Part shown: positions 8,376-16,602 of the stretch, piece after piece
Position numbering within the stretch: the first letter of the stretch is position 1
Layout of the letters: every line of letters starts with the position of its first letter
DNA from: VXYL01 sp965243175
GTDB taxonomy: Bacteria; Pseudomonadota; Gammaproteobacteria; Pseudomonadales; Azotimanducaceae
Assembly (NCBI GenBank): GCA_965243175.1
Contig: OZ251532.1
Span: 2,790,001-2,854,000 of the forward strand
DNA: 64,000 bases
Direction of reading: 5' to 3'
Made by a program: the position numbers and the translations under genes
The notes under the pieces: generated by a model
The model's database searches: none
Told to the model about the DNA's origin: nothing
Seen by the model: only the letters and a program-made list of their open reading frames with translations

Positions 8376-9932
8376 ATGCGCTTCTTCAACACCACAGGGC
8401 CGATCGAACCGGATCGGCACTACTGCGTGCCGCCCTTGGAGCGCGTGAATCTGCGGGAGATTCACAAGCTCGTGCGGCAGCGGCGGTACTTCGTTCTGCA
8501 CGCGCCGCGGCAGACGGGCAAGACCTCCATGTTGCTGGCGCTCAAGGAATGGTTGAACAAGCAGGGCGAGTGCGAGTGCGTGTACGCCAACTTCGAGGTG
8601 GGGCAGGCGGCGCGGGAGCAAACCGAGCCGGCCATGCGGGCGATGCTGAGCGAGCTGGCATCGCGGGCGCAGGGGGAAGATTCCGCCTTTCCGCATGGCG
8701 AGTGGCCGCGCATCCTGGCCGAAGCCGGCGCCTTCGGCGTGCTGGGCGAGGTGCTCACCGTCTGGTCGCGAGCCACCGCCAAGCCCGTGGTGCTGCTCAT
8801 CGACGAAATCGACGCGCTGATCGGCGACACTCTGCTTACCGTGCTGCGCCAACTCCGCTCGCGCTACGACCGCCGCCCGCGCGAGTTCCCGCAGAGCGTG
8901 GTGCTTTGCGGCGTGCGCGATGTGCGCGACTACCGCATTCGCTCCGGCTCGACGAACGAAGTGGTGACCGGCGGCAGCGCTTTCAACGTCAAGGCCAAGT
9001 CGCTGCGGCTGGGCGATTTCAATTGCGACGACGTCGGCAGCCTGCTGGAACAGCACAAGCAGGAAACCGGCCAGCATTTCACCGCCGCGGCGCAACGGAC
9101 GATCTGGCGACAGACCCAAGGGCAGCCGTGGCTGGTGAACGCGCTGGCGGACGAGTGCTGCGCGGCCGTGCCCGACCGCGATGTGGAAGAAGAGGACGTT
9201 CGCGACGCGCAGGAACGCATCGTCGCGCGCCGCGAAACGCATCTCGACCAGCTGGCGGACAAGCTGCGCGAAGAGCGCGTCCGGCGCGTGGTGGAACCCC
9301 TGCTCAGCGGTGGCGAGACGCGCACCTTCACCGATCGCGACGTCGAGTACGCCCGCGACCTCGGCTTGCTGGCGCTTGCGCCGCCGCTGCGCATCGCCAA
9401 CCCGATCTACGCCGAAGTGGTGCCGCGGGAACTCACCTGGGTGGCGCAGGAGGAACTGGCGCAGGAGGCCGCGTGGTACACCGATGCCGCTGGCGCACTG
9501 GACGTGGTGGCGCTGATGGAGTCGTTCCAAGCGTTCTTCCGCGAACATTCGGAACATTGGCGGCAGCGCTTCCTATATCAGGAGGCATGGCCGCAGCTGT
9601 TGCTGCAAGCGTTTCTGCAGCGGGTCGTGAACGGCGGCGGACGGGTGGAGCGCGAGTACGGGCTGGGACGCGGCCGCACCGACCTCCTCATCGTCTGGCC
9701 GCAACACGAAAGCACCGCCCGCCACGTCGTCGAATGCAAAGTGCTGCGCCGAAGCGCCGCGGAGATTGTGGCCGAGGGACTGCGCCAGACCGCCGGCTAC
9801 ATGGACAAGTCCGACGCCGACAGCGGGCACCTAGTGGTGTTCGACCGCGACGAGGCCAAGCCGTGGAGCGAGAAGATCTTCCATCGGGTGGAAGACGCCG
9901 AGGGCGTGGCGATCCACGTCTGGGGCATGTGA
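8376..9932 (+). CDS. AAA-like ATPase fused to a PD-(D/E)XK nuclease domain
   Basis: 518-aa protein. The N-terminal P-loop ATPase has Walker A APRQTGKTSMLLAL (about residues 46-59) and Walker B VVLLIDEIDALIG (about 139-151). The middle is helical. The C-terminal domain has GRTDLLIVWPQ followed by VVECKVLRRS (about residues 429-457), the D...ExK signature of PD-(D/E)XK nucleases. The architecture matches AAA_35/DUF1703-type proteins, whose function is not established; roles in mobile-element control or defence are suspected. ATG at 8376 gives the conserved start MRFFNTTGPIEPDRHY. It stops 8 bp before the convergent leucine-rich-repeat gene, with no room for a separate terminator. Confidence 0.85.
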   Translation: MRFFNTTGPIEPDRHYCVPPLERVNLREIHKLVRQRRYFVLHAPRQTGKTSMLLALKEWLNKQGECECVYANFEVGQAAREQTEPAMRAMLSELASRAQGEDSAFPHGEWPRILAEAGAFGVLGEVLTVWSRATAKPVVLLIDEIDALIGDTLLTVLRQLRSRYDRRPREFPQSVVLCGVRDVRDYRIRSGSTNEVVTGGSAFNVKAKSLRLGDFNCDDVGSLLEQHKQETGQHFTAAAQRTIWRQTQGQPWLVNALADECCAAVPDRDVEEEDVRDAQERIVARRETHLDQLADKLREERVRRVVEPLLSGGETRTFTDRDVEYARDLGLLALAPPLRIANPIYAEVVPRELTWVAQEELAQEAAWYTDAAGALDVVALMESFQAFFREHSEHWRQRFLYQEAWPQLLLQAFLQRVVNGGGRVEREYGLGRGRTDLLIVWPQHESTARHVVECKVLRRSAAEIVAEGLRQTAGYMDKSDADSGHLVVFDRDEAKPWSEKIFHRVEDAEGVAIHVWGM

Positions 9933-9940
9933 CAGCTCCG

Positions 9941-12900
9941 CTAACGCGACACGTTCCCCACGTATCCGGTCGAGCTCTCGACGAGGCTGACGACATGGAT
10001 GTCGCCGTCGGACGCGACTACCAGCCGCCATTGGCCGCTGCCGTCGCCCAACTCGCCGGAGAGTCCGTCGGCTTTGCCGGTTTCCAGCTCGGAAGCCGTG
10101 AACTCCCGAGTCGCGCCAGCCGGAATGGTGACGCGCACCACGCCGCCGGGCGATGCGCCGTTGTCGTCGGTGCCCGTGATGGCGACGCGAGCGCTGGCGG
10201 TGCCGACGTTCACCAGGCGCAACCTGCTGGTCAGCTCGCTGCTTGCCGGATTGAAGAAGACGACCTCGCTGTCGCCGCTCGCGAGACGCGGTGCAACGCC
10301 GTGCATCGCGACCAGCGGGGCGCTCTCGCTGGCGCGCATGTAGCTGCCGGCGTACACGTCCAACGACGAGCGCAGTTCCAGGCGCCAGATCCCCTCGCCG
10401 ACGCCTTTGGGCAGGCCCTTGGCGGCAGCTCCTTGGGCCAGGTCGGCGGGCGACAGCCGCACGGCGCTGCCAGCGCCGATCGCCAAGGTCACGGGATCTC
10501 GTGCGCCGCCATTGCGGTCGAACGCGCGGATTTCCACGCTTCCCGCCTCGGCGGAGTAGTTCACGAAGCGCAGGAATCCGCTGCGTCTGGCTGGCCATTC
10601 GGCAGCCGGGATCAACGGCAGATGCTGCGGCTTGGACGTATCCGGCACCAGCGGCATCAGCGAAAGGTTGGTCAGTTGCGCTTGGCTCGACATCAAGCCC
10701 AGTACGCGAACGCCATCGTAGGAGGTTACCCGCAGTCGCCATTCGCCAGCGCCCTGCCCCAACTGCCCCAACTTGTTGCCGACGACGCCGGTGCCAACGC
10801 CTGCCGCCAACTCTGCCGCGCCGAAGTCTCGTGCCGTTCCTGCTGGCACTTCGACCGCGACCGTCGCGGCGTTGCCGTCGCCGTCCACGCCTTCGATCAG
10901 CGCACGGGCCACCTTCGAGGTCGGGTTGATCACCCGCAACCGGCCGGTGTTCCCACTGCGATCGAACGTGAGCAGGCTGTGCCGCGCGTACGCCTCCGGC
11001 GCGAGCACGTTCATGCTGGCGACGAGGCCGGTCTTCGTGTGCGTGTAGGCGTGGACCTCCATGTCCGGCAAGGCCGAGCGGAGTTCCAGCCGCCAATCGC
11101 CTTGGCCGACGCCAACGCCGGAAGCGAGGCCGATGGCAGGATTGCCTTGCTCCAAGTCGTCGGAGTCGATGCGCATGGTTCGTCCAGCGCCGAGGGTGAA
11201 CGTCGTCGGGCCGAATCTCCGCCCGGCCGCGTCGATGGCGACGATGCTCACCTCGCCCGCCTTGCCGTCGCGGCTGAGGATGCGGACGAAACTCTCGCCG
11301 AACGGCGAACCGGCCGCCAGGAAGACAGGCACGGCGTGCGAGCCGTCGTCGACCAGCACGGCTGCCCCACGGCCACGCAACGCTGGTGCGTGTTCGCCCA
11401 AGGCCACGGTGCCGAGCGGATTGCCGCGTAGATCGATGTAGTCGCTGCTTCCATCCAGCCTGACTTGGCCGCCGCCGAGACCCGTGTTCGTCACCAGCGG
11501 CGCGATGTCGGCGATGGCGTTGTCGTTCAGCCAGAGGCGCGTCAAGGAGGACAGTTCGGACAGCGCCGAGAGGTCCGAAATGGCGTTGCCGTCCAAGGCC
11601 AGTTCGGTCAACGCCGACAAGCCGGCAAGCGCCGAGATGTCCGTCAGGTTGTTGTCGCTGGCCCAGAGCGTGGTCAAGGACGGCAGCTCGCCGATTGGCG
11701 CCAACGTGGCGAGGGCGTTGCCGCGCAGCCGCAGCGCGCGCAAGTTGATCGCGTACTCCAAGCCGTTCAACTTGGTGATGCCCAGATCGTCGAGGGAGAG
11801 CGACGTGAAGGTCGCCAAATCCCCCTGGGTGATCGTCCTTTCCGCATCGTCGTCGGCGTCTTGGGTCTGCTCGCCGTCGGAGAGTCGTTCAGCGAGCGCC
11901 TTGCTCAATCGCGGATCGTGGATCTCCACCGGCGCGTCCGGGTCCGCACCCACCTCGACATTGACGCGGCTCGCGTCTCCCCAGTTGCCGTCGGTCGTGC
12001 CCAAAGCCCGCACCTCAAAGGCGTGCAGAACGCCGTTGGTCAAGCCGGAAACCGTGTGCGTGGTGCCTCCGCCAATGTCCGTCCACGCATTGAAGACCAG
12101 CGGCTCGCCGGTGCCGTGTCGATACTCGTAGTGCCCGACGACGCAGCCCTCGGGTGCGCGCCAAGTCAACGTCGCGCTTGCGTCGCCGGGCGTACCGGCG
12201 AGATTCAACGGCGGCGGCAGCGGCCCCGCGTCCGCGTAGACCCGCGCCCCGCGGCTCCTCAGCGTCTGAATCTGCACGGCGTTCTCGCCGCAAGGAATTG
12301 GGTTGTCGTTGAGCTCGATGTAGTCGCCCTTGCCCAATCCAACGTTCTCCACCAGTGCGCGGATGTCCGTGACGCGGTTGTGCCACACCCTCAAGTCGTT
12401 CAAGGAAGTCAAGCCGCGCAAAGGCGAAACATCCTCGATGAAGTTCCACGACAACCCTAGGAAAGTCAATGACTTGAGCCCCGCGAGCCCGGAGATGTCC
12501 GAGATGGCGTTGTCGCCGATGCCCAGCTGCTCGAGCGACGTTAGGGCCGCGAGAGCGGAGACGTCCGAGATGGCGTTGCCGCCGAGCGACAGCGTCGTCA
12601 AGTTGGTGAGACCGGCGAGCGGCGAGATGTCCACCAGCGCACTGGCGACCATGCTCAACGTCGTGAGTCCGGTCAGCCCGCGAAGGGGAGTGAGATCCGA
12701 CGTCGGATTGCCGCCAGCGCGCAGAGTCGTCAGCGACCGCAACGACGCCAGTGCTGAGAAATCCGTTACGGCGTTGTGGTAGATGTTGAGAGTCGCCAAG
12801 GGAAGCTGGGTGATTGGCGACAGGTCCGAAACGGCGTTGCCCTCGATATTGAGAGTCGCCAAGGGAAGCTGGGCGATTGGCGACAGGTCCGAAACGGCGT

Positions 12901-15580
12901 TGCCCTCGATGCTCAAGTACCTGAGGCCAGTGGCGAATCGCAGCCCTTCAAGGCTCCTGATCGCGCCATGCGGCGAGCGGTCAGGCCCGCGCAGGCGGCA
13001 GCTGAGGCGTTCGATCGACGCCATGTCGTCCTCGGTGATGGCGCTGCCACTGGCCTTGTCCAACTCCCACTCGATGCAGTGACGCAAGGCCGCGTCCCTG
13101 ATGGAAATCGTCGCCCCGCCGATGGATGCGCGCGCCGCCGTGCTGCAACCCTCGGCGTTCACGGCGCGCACCTCGAAGACATGGCTGCCCTCAGCGAGAT
13201 TCGGCACGCGGTGGCTGCGGCTCTCGCCGCCGCCAGGAACCATCTCCCAGCCGCCGAAGACGCCGTCCGCGCCGCTGCGTCGGCGCACCTCGTGGACGCG
13301 CACGGTGTCTGCTTGGGGAGCGTCCCAGGTCAAGGTCGCGGTGCCACGGGCCAATTCGACCGCGAGGTTCGCTGGCGCCGACGGCGGTGCGTCTGCGGGA
13401 TCCACGTACACCCAGGCACCTCTGGCTTCAAGCTCGGCGACCGCCGAAACCGCAGCGCAACCAAGCGGATTGTTGGCCAAGGACACGTAGGCACCGTAAA
13501 CATCGAACCATCTGGAGCTCGTGCCGAGTTCAGCATTGGCGGTCAGCGGGGAGATGTCCCAGATGTCGTTGTTCTCGGCGTTCAGGTCGACGAGCGACGT
13601 CAATCCCGACACGGCGTCGATGTCCGAGATCGCATTGTTGTTTATGTACAACGCCTCCAAGCTGGTCATTTCGGCGACGGCCGAGATGTCGGAGATGCTG
13701 TTCACGTCGATGTATAGGGCGGTGAGCGACGTGAGGCCAGCGAGAGCGGAAATGTCCCGGATAGCGTTCTGGCCGAGGTACAGGATGCGCAACGACGTAA
13801 GGCCGGCGAGCGGCGTCACGTCTGAGATCGAATTGACGCTGAGCCAAAGCTCCGTCAAGCCCGTGTTCTTGGCGAGCGCCGAGATGTCCGAGATGTCGTT
13901 GCTCGAGAGCCACAGCTTCGTCAAAGCCGTGTTGCCGGCGAGCGGCGAGACGTCCGAGATGTTGTTGTCGGAGAGCTGCAGCTCTGCCAGGCCGACGTTG
14001 TCCGCAAGCGGCGAGACGTCCGCGATGGCACCACGTGTGACCGTTAGACGGCGGAGGGACGCTAGCCCAGACAGCGGCGACAGATCCGAGACGGTGTGAT
14101 CACTGATGTGCAGCTCGACGAGGCTCACCGCATGTTCCAGTCCCGCCAAACTGCCAACTTGGGCGAACTGGCCCCGGTTCGTCCCACAGCGCAGCTCTGT
14201 GAGCGTCGCCATTTCGGCTTCGTCTATTGGATCTCCGGGCGTCTTGCCCAGCGCCTTCTCCACGCATTGCTGCAGACGGTTGTCCGCCATCGTCACGGTC
14301 GGCGACGCGGCCGCAGTCGAAATCTGCGCTGCCTCCCCGCAACCGGCGCTGTTCACGGCGCGCACTTCAAAGGCATGGCTGCCGTCGGCGAGACCCGATA
14401 CGCTGTGGCTGCGGCTCTCGCTGCCGCCGGGCACCATCTCCCAGTTGCCGAAGGCGCCGTCCGCGCCAGCGCGGTGCCGCACCTCGTGGACTCGCACGGT
14501 GCCCGCCTTGGGGGCGTCCCAGGTCAAGGTCGCGGTGCCGCTGGCCATTTCGACAGCGAGGTTCGCAGGCGCCCCGGGCGCGGCGTTCGCGGCATCCACG
14601 CCTACCGAGACGCCCTTGGCTTCAAGCTCGGCGACTGCCGACACCGCGGCGCAGCCAAGCGGATTCTTGGCCAAGTACAAGGACGCGGCAGAGCCGAGCC
14701 CGGTGTTGGCAGTGAGCGGGGAGATGTCCCAGATGTCGTTGTTCTCTGCGTTCAGGTCGACGAGGGAGGTCAGTCCCGACATGACGCCGATGTCCGCGAC
14801 CGCGTTGCGGTACATGCTCAACATCTTCAAGCCGGTCATCCCTTTGATGGCCGAAATGTCGGAGATGGCGTTGTAGTAGATGCCCAGATAGGTGAGCGAC
14901 GTGAGACCGGCGAGGGCGGAAATGTCCGCGATGGCGTTCTTGCCGACATCGAGAGTACGCAACGCCGTGAGGCCGGCCAGCGGCGTCACGTCCGAGATGC
15001 GGTTCGAGGCGATCCGCAGCTCCATGAGCCTCGTGAGATTGGCGAGGGGCGAGACGTCCGCGATAGCGCCGCTGGAGGCCATCAGACGGCGGAGGGATGT
15101 CAAGCCGGACAGCGGCGACAGATCAGAGACGGCGTGGACGTTGAACTCAAGGTAGACAAGGTTGGACGCGTGTTCCAATCCCGCGAGGTCGGCGACGGAC
15201 TTGGCCGAGCACCTCAATTCGGACAAGCCAGCCAAGTCGCCCTCGGTGATCGTCTCCCCGGCCGACTTGTCCAACGCCGTCTCGATGCATCCGCGCAGCG
15301 CCGCATCCTTGACCTCGACCGCATCGCCAGCCGCCGCGAGCACGGGCGTGGCGGACGCCAAGGCAAGGAAGGAGAACGCGGAGACGACGTGCGCGAACCT
15401 AGCCACGGTGCGCTGCCTTCGGGCTTGTCCGCGCGAACCACGGCGGACCGGGCCGTCTTGGTTGCTGCCGCTTTGGGCTGTCGGCGTGGTGCGCGACTGC
15501 CCCAAGACGCCGTCGAGGGCGTCCACTGGGGTCGCGTCCTCCACGCAGGCGCGAGCATTGGAAGCGGCCGAGCTTGGCAT
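9941..15580 (-). CDS. Giant secreted leucine-rich-repeat and fibronectin type III protein
   Basis: 1879-aa protein. An extended basic N-terminus precedes a hydrophobic export segment (FAHVVSAFSFLALASATPVL, ending near residue 82). Four blocks of 21-22-residue SDS22/internalin-like repeats follow (pattern LxxLxxLxLxxNxIxDISPL), separated by three fibronectin-III-like modules (for example PANLAVEMASGTATLTWDAP). The C-terminus has four related beta-rich modules (RLRLVNVGTASARVAITGTD and similar). Likely exported or surface-exposed and protein-binding, possibly host- or prey-directed, but no catalytic domain is visible. Start ATG 15580 has AGGGAG 9 nt upstream; an ATG at 15739 has no such site. 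Divergent from the crotonase gene. There is no obvious LPXTG or autotransporter anchor. Confidence 0.9.
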   Translation of the reverse strand: MPSSAASNARACVEDATPVDALDGVLGQSRTTPTAQSGSNQDGPVRRGSRGQARRQRTVARFAHVVSAFSFLALASATPVLAAAGDAVEVKDAALRGCIETALDKSAGETITEGDLAGLSELRCSAKSVADLAGLEHASNLVYLEFNVHAVSDLSPLSGLTSLRRLMASSGAIADVSPLANLTRLMELRIASNRISDVTPLAGLTALRTLDVGKNAIADISALAGLTSLTYLGIYYNAISDISAIKGMTGLKMLSMYRNAVADIGVMSGLTSLVDLNAENNDIWDISPLTANTGLGSAASLYLAKNPLGCAAVSAVAELEAKGVSVGVDAANAAPGAPANLAVEMASGTATLTWDAPKAGTVRVHEVRHRAGADGAFGNWEMVPGGSESRSHSVSGLADGSHAFEVRAVNSAGCGEAAQISTAAASPTVTMADNRLQQCVEKALGKTPGDPIDEAEMATLTELRCGTNRGQFAQVGSLAGLEHAVSLVELHISDHTVSDLSPLSGLASLRRLTVTRGAIADVSPLADNVGLAELQLSDNNISDVSPLAGNTALTKLWLSSNDISDISALAKNTGLTELWLSVNSISDVTPLAGLTSLRILYLGQNAIRDISALAGLTSLTALYIDVNSISDISAVAEMTSLEALYINNNAISDIDAVSGLTSLVDLNAENNDIWDISPLTANAELGTSSRWFDVYGAYVSLANNPLGCAAVSAVAELEARGAWVYVDPADAPPSAPANLAVELARGTATLTWDAPQADTVRVHEVRRRSGADGVFGGWEMVPGGGESRSHRVPNLAEGSHVFEVRAVNAEGCSTAARASIGGATISIRDAALRHCIEWELDKASGSAITEDDMASIERLSCRLRGPDRSPHGAIRSLEGLRFATGLRYLSIEGNAVSDLSPIAQLPLATLNIEGNAVSDLSPITQLPLATLNIYHNAVTDFSALASLRSLTTLRAGGNPTSDLTPLRGLTGLTTLSMVASALVDISPLAGLTNLTTLSLGGNAISDVSALAALTSLEQLGIGDNAISDISGLAGLKSLTFLGLSWNFIEDVSPLRGLTSLNDLRVWHNRVTDIRALVENVGLGKGDYIELNDNPIPCGENAVQIQTLRSRGARVYADAGPLPPPLNLAGTPGDASATLTWRAPEGCVVGHYEYRHGTGEPLVFNAWTDIGGGTTHTVSGLTNGVLHAFEVRALGTTDGNWGDASRVNVEVGADPDAPVEIHDPRLSKALAERLSDGEQTQDADDDAERTITQGDLATFTSLSLDDLGITKLNGLEYAINLRALRLRGNALATLAPIGELPSLTTLWASDNNLTDISALAGLSALTELALDGNAISDLSALSELSSLTRLWLNDNAIADIAPLVTNTGLGGGQVRLDGSSDYIDLRGNPLGTVALGEHAPALRGRGAAVLVDDGSHAVPVFLAAGSPFGESFVRILSRDGKAGEVSIVAIDAAGRRFGPTTFTLGAGRTMRIDSDDLEQGNPAIGLASGVGVGQGDWRLELRSALPDMEVHAYTHTKTGLVASMNVLAPEAYARHSLLTFDRSGNTGRLRVINPTSKVARALIEGVDGDGNAATVAVEVPAGTARDFGAAELAAGVGTGVVGNKLGQLGQGAGEWRLRVTSYDGVRVLGLMSSQAQLTNLSLMPLVPDTSKPQHLPLIPAAEWPARRSGFLRFVNYSAEAGSVEIRAFDRNGGARDPVTLAIGAGSAVRLSPADLAQGAAAKGLPKGVGEGIWRLELRSSLDVYAGSYMRASESAPLVAMHGVAPRLASGDSEVVFFNPASSELTSRLRLVNVGTASARVAITGTDDNGASPGGVVRVTIPAGATREFTASELETGKADGLSGELGDGSGQWRLVVASDGDIHVVSLVESSTGYVGNVSR
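12786..12911 (-). repeat. Near-identical 63-bp tandem repeat inside the leucine-rich-repeat gene
   Basis: Two adjacent 63-bp units (12786-12848 and 12849-12911) differ at only a few positions. Each encodes one 21-residue repeat of the type GNAVSDLSPIAQLPLATLNI. The match is far closer than between other repeats of the gene, which points to a recent in-frame duplication of one repeat unit. Confidence 0.85.
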
Positions 15581-15753
15581 GTGGCTGTTCTCCCTGTGTC
15601 TCTTATACGCCGTCCGTACACGTAAGCATAGTGCCACCTGCGCAGTCAAACCGCGTGCTGCGCTTGCGCGCTTGCCCCGCTGCGCGTGCGGTTTCTGCTT
15701 GCCGTGCCGTTGTGTAACCATTGACGGCTTGAGCGGCAACGGGGGACCTCGGC

Positions 15754-16602
15754 ATGGGGTACGAGAGCTTCAAGGTGGACATCCGGGATCAGGTGGCGCA
15801 CGTGGTGCTGTCGCGGCCGGACAAGCGCAACAGCATGAATCCGGCGTTCTGGCGGGAACTGCCGGCCATCGTCGGCGACATCGACGGCAACGCGAAGGCG
15901 CGCGCCATCGTCGTTTCCTCCACCGGGCCGCACTTCTCGGCGGGCATGGATCTGGCGGCGTTTGGGGGCGGTTCGGGGAACGCCGACGAGAGGGCCTCGC
16001 GCATTCGGCACGGGGCGGCGTTCTACGACAGCACTTCGCACTTGCAGCAGGCGTTCAGCTGCATGGAAGAGTGCCGGGTGCCGGTTCTGGCGGCGATTCA
16101 GGGCGGCTGCATCGGCGGCGGGGTGGACATGGTGTGCGCGGCGGACATGCGCTACGCGACCGAAGACGCCTACTTCACGATCTTCGAGATCAACATCGGC
16201 ATGACCGCGGACGTGGGTACCTTCCCGCGGCTGGTGAAGCTGGTGCCGGAAGGCGTGGTGCGCGAACTGGCGTACACCGGCAGGCGCATGTCCGCCGCCG
16301 AAGCCAAGGAGCTGGGCTTCGTGAATCGCGTGTTCAAGGACCACGACGCCATGCTCGACGGCGTGATGGAGGTGGCGCGGGACATCGCCAGCAAGCCGCC
16401 GCTCGCCGTCTACGGCTGCAAGCGCATGATCAACTACGCCCGCGACCACAACACCGCCGACGGCCTGGACTACATCGCCATCTGGAACGCTTCCTTCCTG
16501 CAAGGCGCGGAAATGCAGGAGGCGATGCGCGCCAACCGCGAGCGGCGGGCCGGCGATTTCGTCGATCTGCCGCGGCGACGTTCGGCAGCGGAATCCGCGT
16601 GA
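15754..16602 (+). CDS. Enoyl-CoA hydratase/isomerase (crotonase family)
   Basis: 282-aa crotonase-fold enzyme acting on CoA thioesters. It has VVLSRPDKRNSMNPAFWREL, the first oxyanion loop HFSAGMDLAAFGGG, the second oxyanion loop QGGCIGGGVDMVCAADMRY, and then TEDAYFTIFEINIGMTADVG. The Asp of the ADMRYA stretch and the xxNIGMTADVGT segment resemble delta3,5-delta2,4-dienoyl-CoA isomerases (ECH1 type), which use an Asp/Glu pair, so a dienoyl-CoA isomerase is as likely as a hydratase. The stop TGA shares its last base with the ATG of the acyl-CoA dehydrogenase, so the two are translationally coupled. Divergent from the leucine-rich-repeat gene across 173 bp. Confidence 0.92.
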   Translation: MGYESFKVDIRDQVAHVVLSRPDKRNSMNPAFWRELPAIVGDIDGNAKARAIVVSSTGPHFSAGMDLAAFGGGSGNADERASRIRHGAAFYDSTSHLQQAFSCMEECRVPVLAAIQGGCIGGGVDMVCAADMRYATEDAYFTIFEINIGMTADVGTFPRLVKLVPEGVVRELAYTGRRMSAAEAKELGFVNRVFKDHDAMLDGVMEVARDIASKPPLAVYGCKRMINYARDHNTADGLDYIAIWNASFLQGAEMQEAMRANRERRAGDFVDLPRRRSAAESA

